A DNA stretch of 7,524 nucleotides from Prevotella sp. UBA1395 (GTDB taxonomy: Bacteria; Bacteroidota; Bacteroidia; Bacteroidales; Bacteroidaceae). This document shows positions 1 to 5,872 of this stretch, in pieces (position 1 is the first letter of the stretch; every line of letters starts with the position of its first letter). Location: assembly GCA_002305235.1 (NCBI GenBank), contig DBQL01000048.1, positions 13,110-20,633 of the forward strand. Reading direction: 5' to 3'. The notes beneath the pieces are model-generated. The model did not search any database. It was given only the letters and a program-made list of their open reading frames with translations, and was not told the origin of the DNA. The translations under genes were made by a program, and so were the position numbers.

Positions 1-391
1 CCTCTCCGGCAGCCTTGACGGCCTCGTGCACATGATGTCCCCACATGCCCTTGCCACCGTATTTGGGGAGCAAGGCGGGGTGGAGGTTGATCATGCGGTG
101 GTCGAATGCTTCAAGAAGGTAGTCGGGAATGAACAGCAGGAAACCCGCGAGGACGATGAACCGGATGTTGAACTCTTGCAGAACGGGCATGAGCCGGTCT
201 GGCGAGTTGAACTCCGACTTGGGCAGAACACGGGTCTCAACGCCCAAGTTCCGGGCACGCACGAGAGCGTATGAGTCGGCCTTGTTGCTCAGTACGAGGC
301 TCACGCGGATGTCGGGATGATGGTCGAAATAGCGGATAATGTTCTCACAATTGGTGCCACTACCCGATACAAAGATGGCGAGATTTGTCAT
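1..391 (-). CDS. purN: Phosphoribosylglycinamide formyltransferase (GART), 3' end cut by window edge
   Basis: This cytosolic enzyme transfers a formyl group from 10-formyl-tetrahydrofolate to GAR, the third step of purine synthesis. I translated the minus strand from the ATG at 391-389; 130 residues lie in the window and the rest is cut off. Visible family signatures are a phosphate-binding GSGTN near residues 10-14, the LAGFLLFIP strand at 81-89, and the active-site INLHPALLP at 101-109. The last holds the Asn (102) and His (104) matching the E. coli catalytic Asn106 and His108. A YGGKGMWG loop follows at 111-118. The catalytic Asp, expected about 35-40 residues further on, lies outside the window and cannot be checked. 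The leader is A-rich (AATAACAAGACC) with no Shine-Dalgarno sequence. It lies 63 bp after hslR on the same strand and may be the distal gene of the rplY operon, separated by a hairpin. Confidence 0.95.
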   Translation of the reverse strand, partial: MTNLAIFVSGSGTNCENIIRYFDHHPDIRVSLVLSNKADSYALVRARNLGVETRVLPKSEFNSPDRLMPVLQEFNIRFIVLAGFLLFIPDYLLEAFDHRMINLHPALLPKYGGKGMWGHHVHEAVKAAGE

Positions 392-436
392 TGGTCTTGT
401 TATTTAAGGTGATTTCGATGATTGATGAGCTTCGGA

Positions 437-485
437 CGGCTCGACGATGAAGGGTCATTCGTTCCAGTCTTCATCGTCGAAGCCG
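437..485 (-). other. Long stem-loop spanning the hslR stop codon, between hslR and purN
   Basis: An 11-bp perfect inverted repeat, TCGACGATGAA (441-451) and TTCATCGTCGA (470-480), is extended by four more pairs (437-440 with 482-485) after a single bulged A at 481. The loop of about 18 nt contains the hslR stop codon at 455-457. On the transcribed (minus) strand the 3' arm is followed by TCCGAAGC, not a T-run, so this is not a standard intrinsic terminator. A role in mRNA processing, 3'-end protection or lowering purN expression is inference. Part of the pairing lies in the codons for the acidic hslR tail, so chance is possible. Confidence 0.55.
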
Positions 486-904
486 AACATGGCAGGGTCT
501 GCGAAGGCATCGAGGGCACGCCGGTCTTTCTTCGTGGGGCGTCCCGTGCCGCGCGCACGGTCTACGAATCCGCTGATGCGGCTCATCTCCAGCAGCTCGT
601 ACTGCTTGGGGTCGGTGACATTCTCATAGACCATCGGCACCAGCTTGGCGCCGACGCGCTGCTCGATGCACGCCATGACCTTGAACGAATAGGTGATGGG
701 AGGCTTCTTGACGCTGATGACGTCTCCCTCCTTGATGACATGACTGGGTTTCACGTTGCTTCCGCCAATGGTGACGCGGCCGTTCTTGATGGCGTCGGAA
801 GCCACCGAGCGCGTCTTGAAGATGCGGGCGGCCCACAGCCATTTGTCGATGCGGGCGGAAGGCCCGGACTTAGGCATGCGAAGGTTGGGAGAGTCGTTGG
901 TCAT
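455..904 (-). CDS. hslR: S4-domain RNA-binding heat-shock protein, HslR/Hsp15 family
   Basis: A 149-residue cytosolic RNA-binding protein. In E. coli, Hsp15 binds 50S subunits carrying a stalled nascent chain and helps recycle them. The S4 RNA-binding domain spans about residues 17-65, opening with RIDKWLWAARIFKTRS (18-33) and continuing through NGRVTIGG (41-48) and IKEGDVISV (57-65). The family's basic C-terminal signature RGTGRPTKKDRR lies at 118-129, followed by an acidic tail ending DDEDWNE. Length is close to the E. coli protein (133). The ATG at 904-902 overlaps the pth stop as ATGA, suggesting coupled translation and supporting this start; Met10 is a possible alternative. Its partner pth also acts on peptidyl-tRNA, so the pair fits a ribosome-rescue module. 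It could instead be a housekeeping S4 protein with no heat-shock control, as no heat-shock promoter is seen. Confidence 0.93.
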   Translation of the reverse strand: MTNDSPNLRMPKSGPSARIDKWLWAARIFKTRSVASDAIKNGRVTIGGSNVKPSHVIKEGDVISVKKPPITYSFKVMACIEQRVGAKLVPMVYENVTDPKQYELLEMSRISGFVDRARGTGRPTKKDRRALDAFADPAMFGFDDEDWNE

Positions 905-1482
905 TGCTTTTTGCGTTTACCTAATTTGTTATATTGATTCATCGTGTTATTGATGCCTTGGAGAACAAAGCTCTTGATGATCTCGCCGGCCGTGTCGAAG
1001 GTGGGTTGCAACACTTTCAGGTCGTCCTCTGAGTAACGCCCGAGTACCCAGTCAACCTGTCGGCCGCGCGGATAGTCGTTGCCCACGCCGATACGAAGGC
1101 GGGCGTAGTTATCGCCAATGAGCTGGATGATATGCCCCAAGCCGTTGTGCCCGCCATTGCTTCCGCCGGCTTTCAGGCGGAAATCGCCGAGCGGAAGAGC
1201 CACGTCGTCACTGATGACGAGCAACCGGCTTTCGTCGATCCTCTCCTCGTTGAGCCAGTAGCGCACGGCGTTGCCACTGAGATTCATGAAGGTGGTGGGC
1301 TTGAGCAGAATGATTTTACGGCCTTTGAGCGATGTTTCGGCCACAAATCCGTAACGCTTATCCTCAAAATAAATATTGGACGCCTTAGCAAAAGCGTCCA
1401 ATACCATAAATCCTGTATTGTGTCGGGTGCCGGCGTATTCATCGCCCGGATTGCCCAATCCACAAATCAAATACTTGTCCAT
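901..1482 (-). CDS. pth: Peptidyl-tRNA hydrolase
   Basis: This enzyme cleaves the ester bond between peptide and tRNA on peptidyl-tRNAs that drop off the ribosome, recycling tRNA in the cytosol. The 193-residue protein matches the usual length (about 185-200). It opens with the family start YLICGLGNPGDEYAGTRHNTGF. Seen are Asn11 and the catalytic His21, followed by KPTTFMNLSG (61-70) with Asn67, SDDVALPLG (91-99) with Asp92/Asp93, and GGHNGL (110-115) with Asn113. These match E. coli Asn10, His20, Asn68, Asp93 and Asn114. The C-terminus is basic (KLGKRKKQ), which fits tRNA contact. The start is 5 bp after the rplY stop, and the end overlaps the hslR start by 4 bp, so it is almost certainly co-transcribed with both. 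Confidence 0.97.
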   Translation of the reverse strand: MDKYLICGLGNPGDEYAGTRHNTGFMVLDAFAKASNIYFEDKRYGFVAETSLKGRKIILLKPTTFMNLSGNAVRYWLNEERIDESRLLVISDDVALPLGDFRLKAGGSNGGHNGLGHIIQLIGDNYARLRIGVGNDYPRGRQVDWVLGRYSEDDLKVLQPTFDTAGEIIKSFVLQGINNTMNQYNKLGKRKKQ

Positions 1483-1487
1483 TCAGC

Positions 1488-2087
1488 TTATTCAGCGTTG
1501 GCTGCGGCTGCGGCTGCCGCAGCGGCATTACGTGTCATCTTGATGGAGCAAACGATAACGTCTTTGCCGGTGGCAATCTCAAGACCCTCATAAGAGAGTT
1601 CGCCAACCTTGATGCTCTTGCCAATCTTCAGGGCAGTCACATCAACATCGAGACGCTCGGGAATCTGACGGTAGGGAGCTGTAACGTTGATCTTACGGAT
1701 GGAGAGATTCATGCGACCGCCATCGCGTACACCCTGTGCCAAACCAACGAGGTTAACGGGAATGCCGATGGTGATGGCCTTCTCCTCATTGATCTCGTAG
1801 AAGTCTACGTGCAAGGGGGCATCTGTCGTGGGATGGAACTGAATCTCCTTCATCACGGCCTTGTGGGCCACGCCGTCAATGGTGAGATTGACTACATAGA
1901 TGTGGGGAGTGTAGATGAGCTTACGCAGTTCGCTGAACGAAGATGCGAAAGCCAAAGCCACGGGTTTGCCGTCTTCTTTGGCCTCACCATAAAGGTTGCA
2001 GGGAATGAATCCTTCTTTACGAAGGGCTTTTGAAGATTTCTTGCCAAGTTCGGCACGCTTCTTACCTGTGAGACTGATTTCTTTCAT
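1488..2087 (-). CDS. rplY: 50S ribosomal protein L25/general stress protein Ctc
   Basis: L25/CTC binds 5S rRNA in the large ribosomal subunit. This is the long two-domain form (199 residues; the short E. coli form has 94). The N-terminal 5S-binding domain covers about residues 1-95: basic KKRAELGKKSSKALRKEGFIP (9-29), then NLYGE, KLIYTPHIYVVNL and FHPTTDAPLHVDFYEI (84-99). The C-terminal TL5/CTC domain runs about 100-185 and includes IPVNLVGLAQGVRDGG (109-124). The protein ends with an uninterrupted run of nine alanines (188-196) and then NAE. The ATG at 2087-2085 is preceded by an AT-rich leader without Shine-Dalgarno sequence. It is the first gene of the minus-strand operon, served by the promoter at 2185-2216. 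Confidence 0.96.
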   Translation of the reverse strand: MKEISLTGKKRAELGKKSSKALRKEGFIPCNLYGEAKEDGKPVALAFASSFSELRKLIYTPHIYVVNLTIDGVAHKAVMKEIQFHPTTDAPLHVDFYEINEEKAITIGIPVNLVGLAQGVRDGGRMNLSIRKINVTAPYRQIPERLDVDVTALKIGKSIKVGELSYEGLEIATGKDVIVCSIKMTRNAAAAAAAAANAE

Positions 2088-2152
2088 GATTCTGAAAAAT
2101 AAAAAGAATGTGTTACTCTAAATTAAAAATGTTGATTAATTCACCATCACAC

Positions 2153-2167
2153 TGGAATCACTTTCCA
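2153..2167 (-). promoter_or_regulatory. Small stem-loop in the rplY 5' leader
   Basis: TGGAA (2153-2157) pairs with TTCCA (2163-2167) around a 5-nt loop. It lies near the 5' end of the predicted leader of roughly 90 nt between the promoter and rplY. Ribosomal-protein operons are often self-regulated through leader RNA structures, so it may be part of a larger fold. Alone, a 5-bp stem is weak evidence. Confidence 0.2.
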
Positions 2168-2184
2168 ATCTGAAAATGCGGGTG

Positions 2185-2216
2185 CAAAGGTACGTTTTTT
2201 ATTTCAAATGTGCAAA
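2185..2216 (-). promoter_or_regulatory. Bacteroidota-type promoter for the rplY-pth-hslR(-purN) operon
   Basis: On the minus strand a -33 element TTTG (2216-2213) is followed by a 20-nt spacer and a -7 element TACCTTTG (2192-2185), continuing GCACCC. This matches the Bacteroidota housekeeping consensus TTTG-N19/21-TAnnTTTG exactly. The start point should fall near 2176-2181, giving a leader of about 90 nt before rplY. Confidence 0.8.
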
Positions 2217-2251
2217 GTTTCCATAAAAAATAAAGTTTTATAGCGTGTATT

Positions 2252-2283
2252 CTTGCATGAGAATGGAATTTTAGCTACTTTTG
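2252..2283 (+). promoter_or_regulatory. Bacteroidota-type promoter for the nusB operon
   Basis: A -7 element TACTTTTG (2276-2283), followed by CACGG, matches TAnnTTTG. Twenty bases upstream lies CTTG (2252-2255), one base from the TTTG -33 element. Transcription should begin near 2288-2292, leaving a leader of about 35 nt before the nusB ATG. It is arranged back to back with the rplY promoter. Confidence 0.75.
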
Positions 2284-2324
2284 CACGGTAACAACAAATA
2301 GAACACGCAGATAAAGTAAGAGTA

Positions 2325-3434
2325 ATGATCAATAGGGATTTAATACGAATCAAGATAGTTCAGTTAACCTATGCATACTATCAAAATGGCAACAAGAACA
2401 TGGATAATGCTGAGAAGGAGTTGCTTTTCAGTCTTTCGAAGGCTTACGATCTATATATCTGTCTTCTCGATCTCATTGTTGCCGTGACCAAGGAAGAGCG
2501 TCATCGTGTGGAAGTGCTGGGTCAGCGGGCTGAGCGTGAGGGTGAAGAGTTGCCGTCACAAAAATTTGCATACAACCAGTTTGCCGTGCAACTGGAAGAG
2601 AACAAGATGCTCACCGACTTCTTGGACGATAAGAAGCTCACGTGGGATGAGGATATCGAGTTTGTAAGAAAGATGTGCAACCAGATTGAGCAGAGCCAGA
2701 TCTATAAGGACTATATGGCTGTGGCAGAGAGCGATTATGAAGAAGATCGTGAGCTGTGGCGCAAGATTTATAAGATGCTGATACAAGACAACGCCGATTT
2801 GGATGCCATCTTGGAGGAAAAGAGCTTATATTGGAACGATGACAAGGAGATTGTAGATACATTCGTGTTGAAGACCATCAAGCGCTTTGATCCCAAGAAC
2901 CGGAACAAGCAGGAGCTTTTGCCGGAATACAAGGATGATGAGGACAAGGAGTTTGCCCGCAAGTTGTTTCGTGCCACAATTCTTAATGCCGACAGCTACC
3001 AGCGCTATATGAGCGAGACATCGCGCAACTGGGATTTCTCAAGACTGGCCTATATGGATGTGGTCATCATGCAGATTGCCATCGCCGAGATGCTCACATT
3101 CCCGGGAATCCCGGTGTCGGTGACGATCAACGAGTATGTGGAGTTGGCCAAATTATATTCCACTCCGCGCAGCGGGGGATATATAAATGGTATGCTCGAT
3201 GCCATAGCCCGCTTCCTGATTGCCAACGGCAAGATGTTCAAGGATATGCCCGAGTACCGCCAACGCCATTCCGAGGGAGAGGTGCGGCGTAACGATGGCG
3301 ACGGCGAGGCTCCGATGCGGTTTGTGCATCGCCCACGGGTGGGCGAGATGCCGGTGGCTCCCGCCAAGCGCAGGGATGACATGCCGGATGCTTCGGACAA
3401 TGCTGATGAGAATGTAGACGATACACAAGCATAA
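2325..3434 (+). CDS. nusB: Transcription antitermination factor NusB, long Bacteroidota form
   Basis: NusB, with S10 (NusE), binds boxA in rRNA leaders and supports antitermination and ribosome assembly. The 369-residue product is far longer than E. coli NusB (139). Residues 3-20 (NRDLIRIKIVQLTYAYYQ) match the first NusB helix. The diagnostic part is C-terminal: ARKLF...NADSY (211-225), NW at 235-236, then GIPVSVTINEYVELAKLYST (261-280) and GGYINGMLDAIARF (284-297). Between these lie about 150 extra residues that appear to repeat the NusB helical unit (Trp107, Trp170, Trp236 in equivalent places). A charged tail of about 65 residues (305-369), rich in Arg, Asp and Pro, has no clear counterpart. 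The start follows an A-rich leader about 35 nt from the predicted promoter. It is first in a five-gene operon with yajC 25 bp on. Confidence 0.92.
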   Translation: MINRDLIRIKIVQLTYAYYQNGNKNMDNAEKELLFSLSKAYDLYICLLDLIVAVTKEERHRVEVLGQRAEREGEELPSQKFAYNQFAVQLEENKMLTDFLDDKKLTWDEDIEFVRKMCNQIEQSQIYKDYMAVAESDYEEDRELWRKIYKMLIQDNADLDAILEEKSLYWNDDKEIVDTFVLKTIKRFDPKNRNKQELLPEYKDDEDKEFARKLFRATILNADSYQRYMSETSRNWDFSRLAYMDVVIMQIAIAEMLTFPGIPVSVTINEYVELAKLYSTPRSGGYINGMLDAIARFLIANGKMFKDMPEYRQRHSEGEVRRNDGDGEAPMRFVHRPRVGEMPVAPAKRRDDMPDASDNADENVDDTQA

Positions 3435-3459
3435 CAAAATCATAGATAATATAAATAAT

Positions 3460-3780
3460 ATGAGTACATTAGTATTAGCTGCTCAGGCAGCACCCAATGG
3501 CGGAATGGGCGGTATGCTCATCATGATGGTGGCCATTTTTGCCATCATGTGGTTTTTCATGGTGCGTCCCCAACAGAAGAAGCAGAAGAAGATTCGTGAG
3601 TTTCAGAATTCGCTTCAGGAAGGTACCCGGGTGGTTACCGGCGGTGGTATCTATGGGACGGTGAAGCGTATCGATCAGGCCAAGAGCGTGGTTGAGGTGG
3701 AAATCTCGCGCGGTGTGGTGATCTCTGTTGACAAGGGTTATGTCTTCGCGGATGCAACCCAGCAGCAGCCCAATGCTTAA
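3460..3780 (+). CDS. yajC: Preprotein translocase accessory subunit YajC
   Basis: YajC is the small inner-membrane protein that associates with SecDF in the Sec export machinery. The 106-residue product has the classic layout: a short N-terminus, one hydrophobic membrane segment at about 19-35 (MLIMMVAIFAIMWFFMV), and the signature RPQQKKQKK at 36-44. The cytosolic domain follows, with LQEGTRVVTGGGIYGTVKRI (52-71) and VVISVDKGYV (86-95). It sits 25 bp after nusB. Its last codons overlap the proposed start of the YbbR gene by 8 bp, which suggests translational coupling. secDF is not in the window. No N-terminal cleavage site is expected, as the segment acts as an anchor. Confidence 0.96.
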   Translation: MSTLVLAAQAAPNGGMGGMLIMMVAIFAIMWFFMVRPQQKKQKKIREFQNSLQEGTRVVTGGGIYGTVKRIDQAKSVVEVEISRGVVISVDKGYVFADATQQQPNA

Positions 3781-4750
3781 ATTCGGAGAATATATCAAAT
3801 TTATCAGAGGCTTCTTGTTCATAGGGTTGAACAAGGAGTTTCTGATTTTTCTGTTCTTTTTGGCCGTGAGCGGAACCTTTTGGTTGTTGATGACGCTCAA
3901 TGAGACCTATGAAAAAGAGCTGCCGGTCGTTGTGCGCCTTGCCGGAGTGCCTCAAAATGTGGTGGTGACCACAGAGATGTCTGACACGGTATATGTGAAT
4001 GTGAAGGACAAGGGGTTTATGCTGCTGTCTTATACCACAAGCAACAAGCTGCATCCCGTGACCATTAACTTCGGTGCATACGCCAACAAGCAGACCGGAC
4101 ACGGGCAGGTTCCCGTGGCCGATTTGCAGCGATTCGTCAGGCAACAGCTGTATGCCTCGACGGCAATCACGTCGATCAAGGCCGACAGACTGGACTTCTT
4201 CTTCAATTACGGGCGCAACAAGGAAGTGCGGGTGAGACTCGCCGGCAACATCATTCCGAGCGAGAACTACTACCTTTCACATGTGCAGTTCAGTCCGGAG
4301 AAGGTGACCGTTTACTCGAGCAAAAGCAAATTGGACAGCATCGAGTCTGTAATGACCGAGTATCTCAATATTATTAATTTTGACGACACGGTGGTGAAGG
4401 TGGTCAAGCTCAAACCCATGCTGGGAGTGAAGTTTGTGCCCGACAAGGTGAAAATCACGCTATATCCGGATGTGCTCACCGAAGAGAGTCTCGAAGTGCC
4501 TATTACGGCTATCAATAAACCCGACGGAATGGTGATTCGTACGTTTCCCCAACGGGTGAAAGTGCGCTTCACGGTGGGGGCGAGCATGTATCGGTATATC
4601 AACCCCACAGACTTCCATGTCGTGGTGGATTACCGTGAAATAGTGGCCCGGCCGTCAGACAAGTGCACCCTTATCCTGCAAAGCAAGCCGCGGGGCGTGA
4701 ACAATGTTCAACTGGAAATGCAGCAGGTAGACTACCTTATCGAGCAATAG
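3773..4750 (+). CDS. YbbR-domain (CdaR-like) membrane-anchored protein
   Basis: With the ATG at 3773 the protein has 325 residues: a basic N-terminus (MLKFGEYIKFIRG), one membrane segment at about 22-41 (EFLIFLFFLAVSGTFWLLMT), and a large extracytoplasmic part made of YbbR-like beta repeats. The first runs from about 48 (KELPVVVRLAGVP) to 81. Further units start near 150 (KEVRVRLAGNI) and 239 (SLEVPITAINKP). In Firmicutes such proteins (CdaR) control the membrane c-di-AMP synthase CdaA, but no cyclase gene is next to it here, so that role is only a guess. An upstream TTG at 3728 would add 15 residues inside yajC and gives no family-like sequence, so I prefer 3773. It abuts coaE with no gap (TAGATG), placing it firmly in the operon. 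Confidence 0.85.
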   Translation: MLKFGEYIKFIRGFLFIGLNKEFLIFLFFLAVSGTFWLLMTLNETYEKELPVVVRLAGVPQNVVVTTEMSDTVYVNVKDKGFMLLSYTTSNKLHPVTINFGAYANKQTGHGQVPVADLQRFVRQQLYASTAITSIKADRLDFFFNYGRNKEVRVRLAGNIIPSENYYLSHVQFSPEKVTVYSSKSKLDSIESVMTEYLNIINFDDTVVKVVKLKPMLGVKFVPDKVKITLYPDVLTEESLEVPITAINKPDGMVIRTFPQRVKVRFTVGASMYRYINPTDFHVVVDYREIVARPSDKCTLILQSKPRGVNNVQLEMQQVDYLIEQ

Positions 4751-5320
4751 ATGACAAAGATAGCGATCACCGGAGGCATCGGGAGTGGCAAAAGCTATGT
4801 ATGTAACTTGCTCGAGAGACGTGGCATCAAGGTTTATGACAGTGATGCCGCGGCCAAACGACTTATGAGACAGGATGCCGAGATCAGAGATCGGTTGAGC
4901 AGTCTTGTGGGGAGTGAGGTGTATGTGGGCTGTGAATTGCAGAAGTCGGTGCTCGCCAAGTACCTTCTTCAGTCAGAAGAGAACAAGTTGGCAATCGATG
5001 ATATTGTGCACCCGGCAGTGGCCCGCGATTTCCTTCAGAGTGGGTACACATGGTTGGAAAGTGCCATTCTCTTTGATAGCGGCTTCGACCGACGTATTGC
5101 TTTCGACTACATCGTAGGTGTTGCGGCCCCTGTGGAAACACGTATCTCAAGGGTGATGGCTCGAGATGGCATCAGCAGAGAGAAGGCCTTGGGCTGGATC
5201 GAGCGTCAGCTGCCGCAGGAAGAGGTGGTCAGCCGATGCCATTTTGTGATCGAAAACGATGGAGAGCGTGACCTGAATGAACAAATCAATCAATTAATCA
5301 TACAAATAAATAATATTTAG
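4751..5320 (+). CDS. coaE: Dephospho-CoA kinase
   Basis: CoaE phosphorylates the 3' hydroxyl of dephospho-CoA with ATP, the last step of coenzyme A synthesis. The 189-residue product is slightly shorter than usual (about 200). It opens with the P-loop GGIGSGKS (8-15). YDSDAAAKRL (29-38) holds Asp32, equivalent to the E. coli catalytic Asp33. Other family landmarks are IVHPAVAR (85-92), the core strand SAILFDSGFD (104-113), the segment RISRVMARDG (131-140), and the lid/adenine region ERQLPQEE (151-158) with its conserved Arg. The ATG directly follows the YbbR stop codon, and the next gene starts 2 bp after its end. A link to YbbR or YajC function is not implied; the grouping probably reflects a conserved Bacteroidota operon. 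Confidence 0.96.
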   Translation: MTKIAITGGIGSGKSYVCNLLERRGIKVYDSDAAAKRLMRQDAEIRDRLSSLVGSEVYVGCELQKSVLAKYLLQSEENKLAIDDIVHPAVARDFLQSGYTWLESAILFDSGFDRRIAFDYIVGVAAPVETRISRVMARDGISREKALGWIERQLPQEEVVSRCHFVIENDGERDLNEQINQLIIQINNI

Positions 5321-5322
5321 AA

Positions 5323-5766
5323 ATGGAAACAATACTATCAATTGCCGGTAAACCCGGACTGTATAAACTCGTGTCTCGCGGTAAGGGCACACTCATCGTA
5401 GAGACGATCGACAGTGCGCACCGCCGTTTACCGGCCTTCTCTACCGACCGTGTCACGAGCCTTGGAGACATTGCCATGTACACCGACGCAGACGATATCG
5501 CGCTGTGGGAGGTGTTGACCAAGCTCGGTGAAAAGGAGAACCTCGGAACGTCATCGCTAAACTATAAGAAGTGTTCGAGCAAGGAGCTTCGCGATTATTT
5601 TGCCGAAGTGCTGCCCAACTTCGACCAAGACCGCGTACACGACAGTGATATCAAGAAACTGTTACAGTGGTATAATATATTGGTTGAGAATGGCTTGACC
5701 GACTTCAAGGCGATACTGGCCCCCACGGAAGGCGATAATATCGACGATCGTAAGGGCGAAGAATGA
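5323..5766 (+). CDS. DUF5606-type conserved protein of unknown function
   Basis: A 147-residue soluble protein with no signal peptide or membrane segment. It resembles the Bacteroidota family annotated as DUF5606; this is recognition from memory of sequence character and position. The N-terminal part (1-53) looks beta-rich and small-domain-like: ILSIAGKPGLYKLVSRGKG, then TLIVETIDSAHRRLPAF. The middle and C-terminal parts (about 56-131) look helical, with KELRDYFAEVLPNFDQDRV (88-106) and DIKKLLQWYNILVENGL (109-125). The tail is charged and probably disordered (GDNIDDRKGEE). It begins 2 bp after coaE and is the last gene before a strong terminator, so it is co-expressed with nusB, yajC, the YbbR gene and coaE. 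The Gly-Lys-rich N-terminus could bind nucleic acid, but nothing proves this. Confidence 0.85.
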   Translation: METILSIAGKPGLYKLVSRGKGTLIVETIDSAHRRLPAFSTDRVTSLGDIAMYTDADDIALWEVLTKLGEKENLGTSSLNYKKCSSKELRDYFAEVLPNFDQDRVHDSDIKKLLQWYNILVENGLTDFKAILAPTEGDNIDDRKGEE

Positions 5767-5824
5767 TGTCTGCTGCTGTTCCTGATACACCCTTGGGGCA
5801 GTGAAGGAACGGGAATGATGATAT

Positions 5825-5872
5825 AACAATGCCACCCTGTCATATCTTTAATGACAGAGTGGCATTGTTTTT
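5825..5872 (+). terminator. Strong intrinsic terminator ending the nusB operon
   Basis: An 11-bp outer stem (5825-5835 with 5859-5869), one C-A mismatch, and a 7-bp inner stem (CTGTCAT 5837-5843 with ATGACAG 5851-5857) close a 7-nt loop. The 3' side runs into TTTTT at 5868-5872. It lies about 60 bp after the DUF5606 stop. The minus-strand side lacks a good T-run, so it works mainly in the plus direction. Confidence 0.9.

Noticed and set aside
26..320. Two short plus-strand open frames at the left edge
   Set aside because: Both are antisense to purN, which shows its phosphate-binding and catalytic motifs on the minus strand.
422..937. 171-codon plus-strand open frame over hslR
   Set aside because: It is antisense to hslR, which has a full S4 domain and family C-terminus; the frame is a by-product of GC-rich coding sequence.
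1132..1593. 153-codon plus-strand open frame over pth and the end of rplY, including a poly-Ala stretch
   Set aside because: The alanines arise from reading GCN/NGC codons of the L25 tail in the complement; pth is well supported on the other strand.
2217..2246. AT-rich ATAAAA/TTTTAT inverted repeat in the divergent region considered as an operator or replication element
   Set aside because: Such short A/T dyads are expected by chance in this base composition, and no second copy or flanking motif supports it.
3728..3772. Upstream TTG start for the YbbR gene adding 15 residues
   Set aside because: It lies wholly within the yajC coding sequence; the ATG at 3773 gives a normal basic N-terminus before the membrane segment.
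3635..4144. 169-codon minus-strand open frame over yajC and the YbbR gene
   Set aside because: It crosses two real genes on the other strand and has no recognisable domain or promoter.
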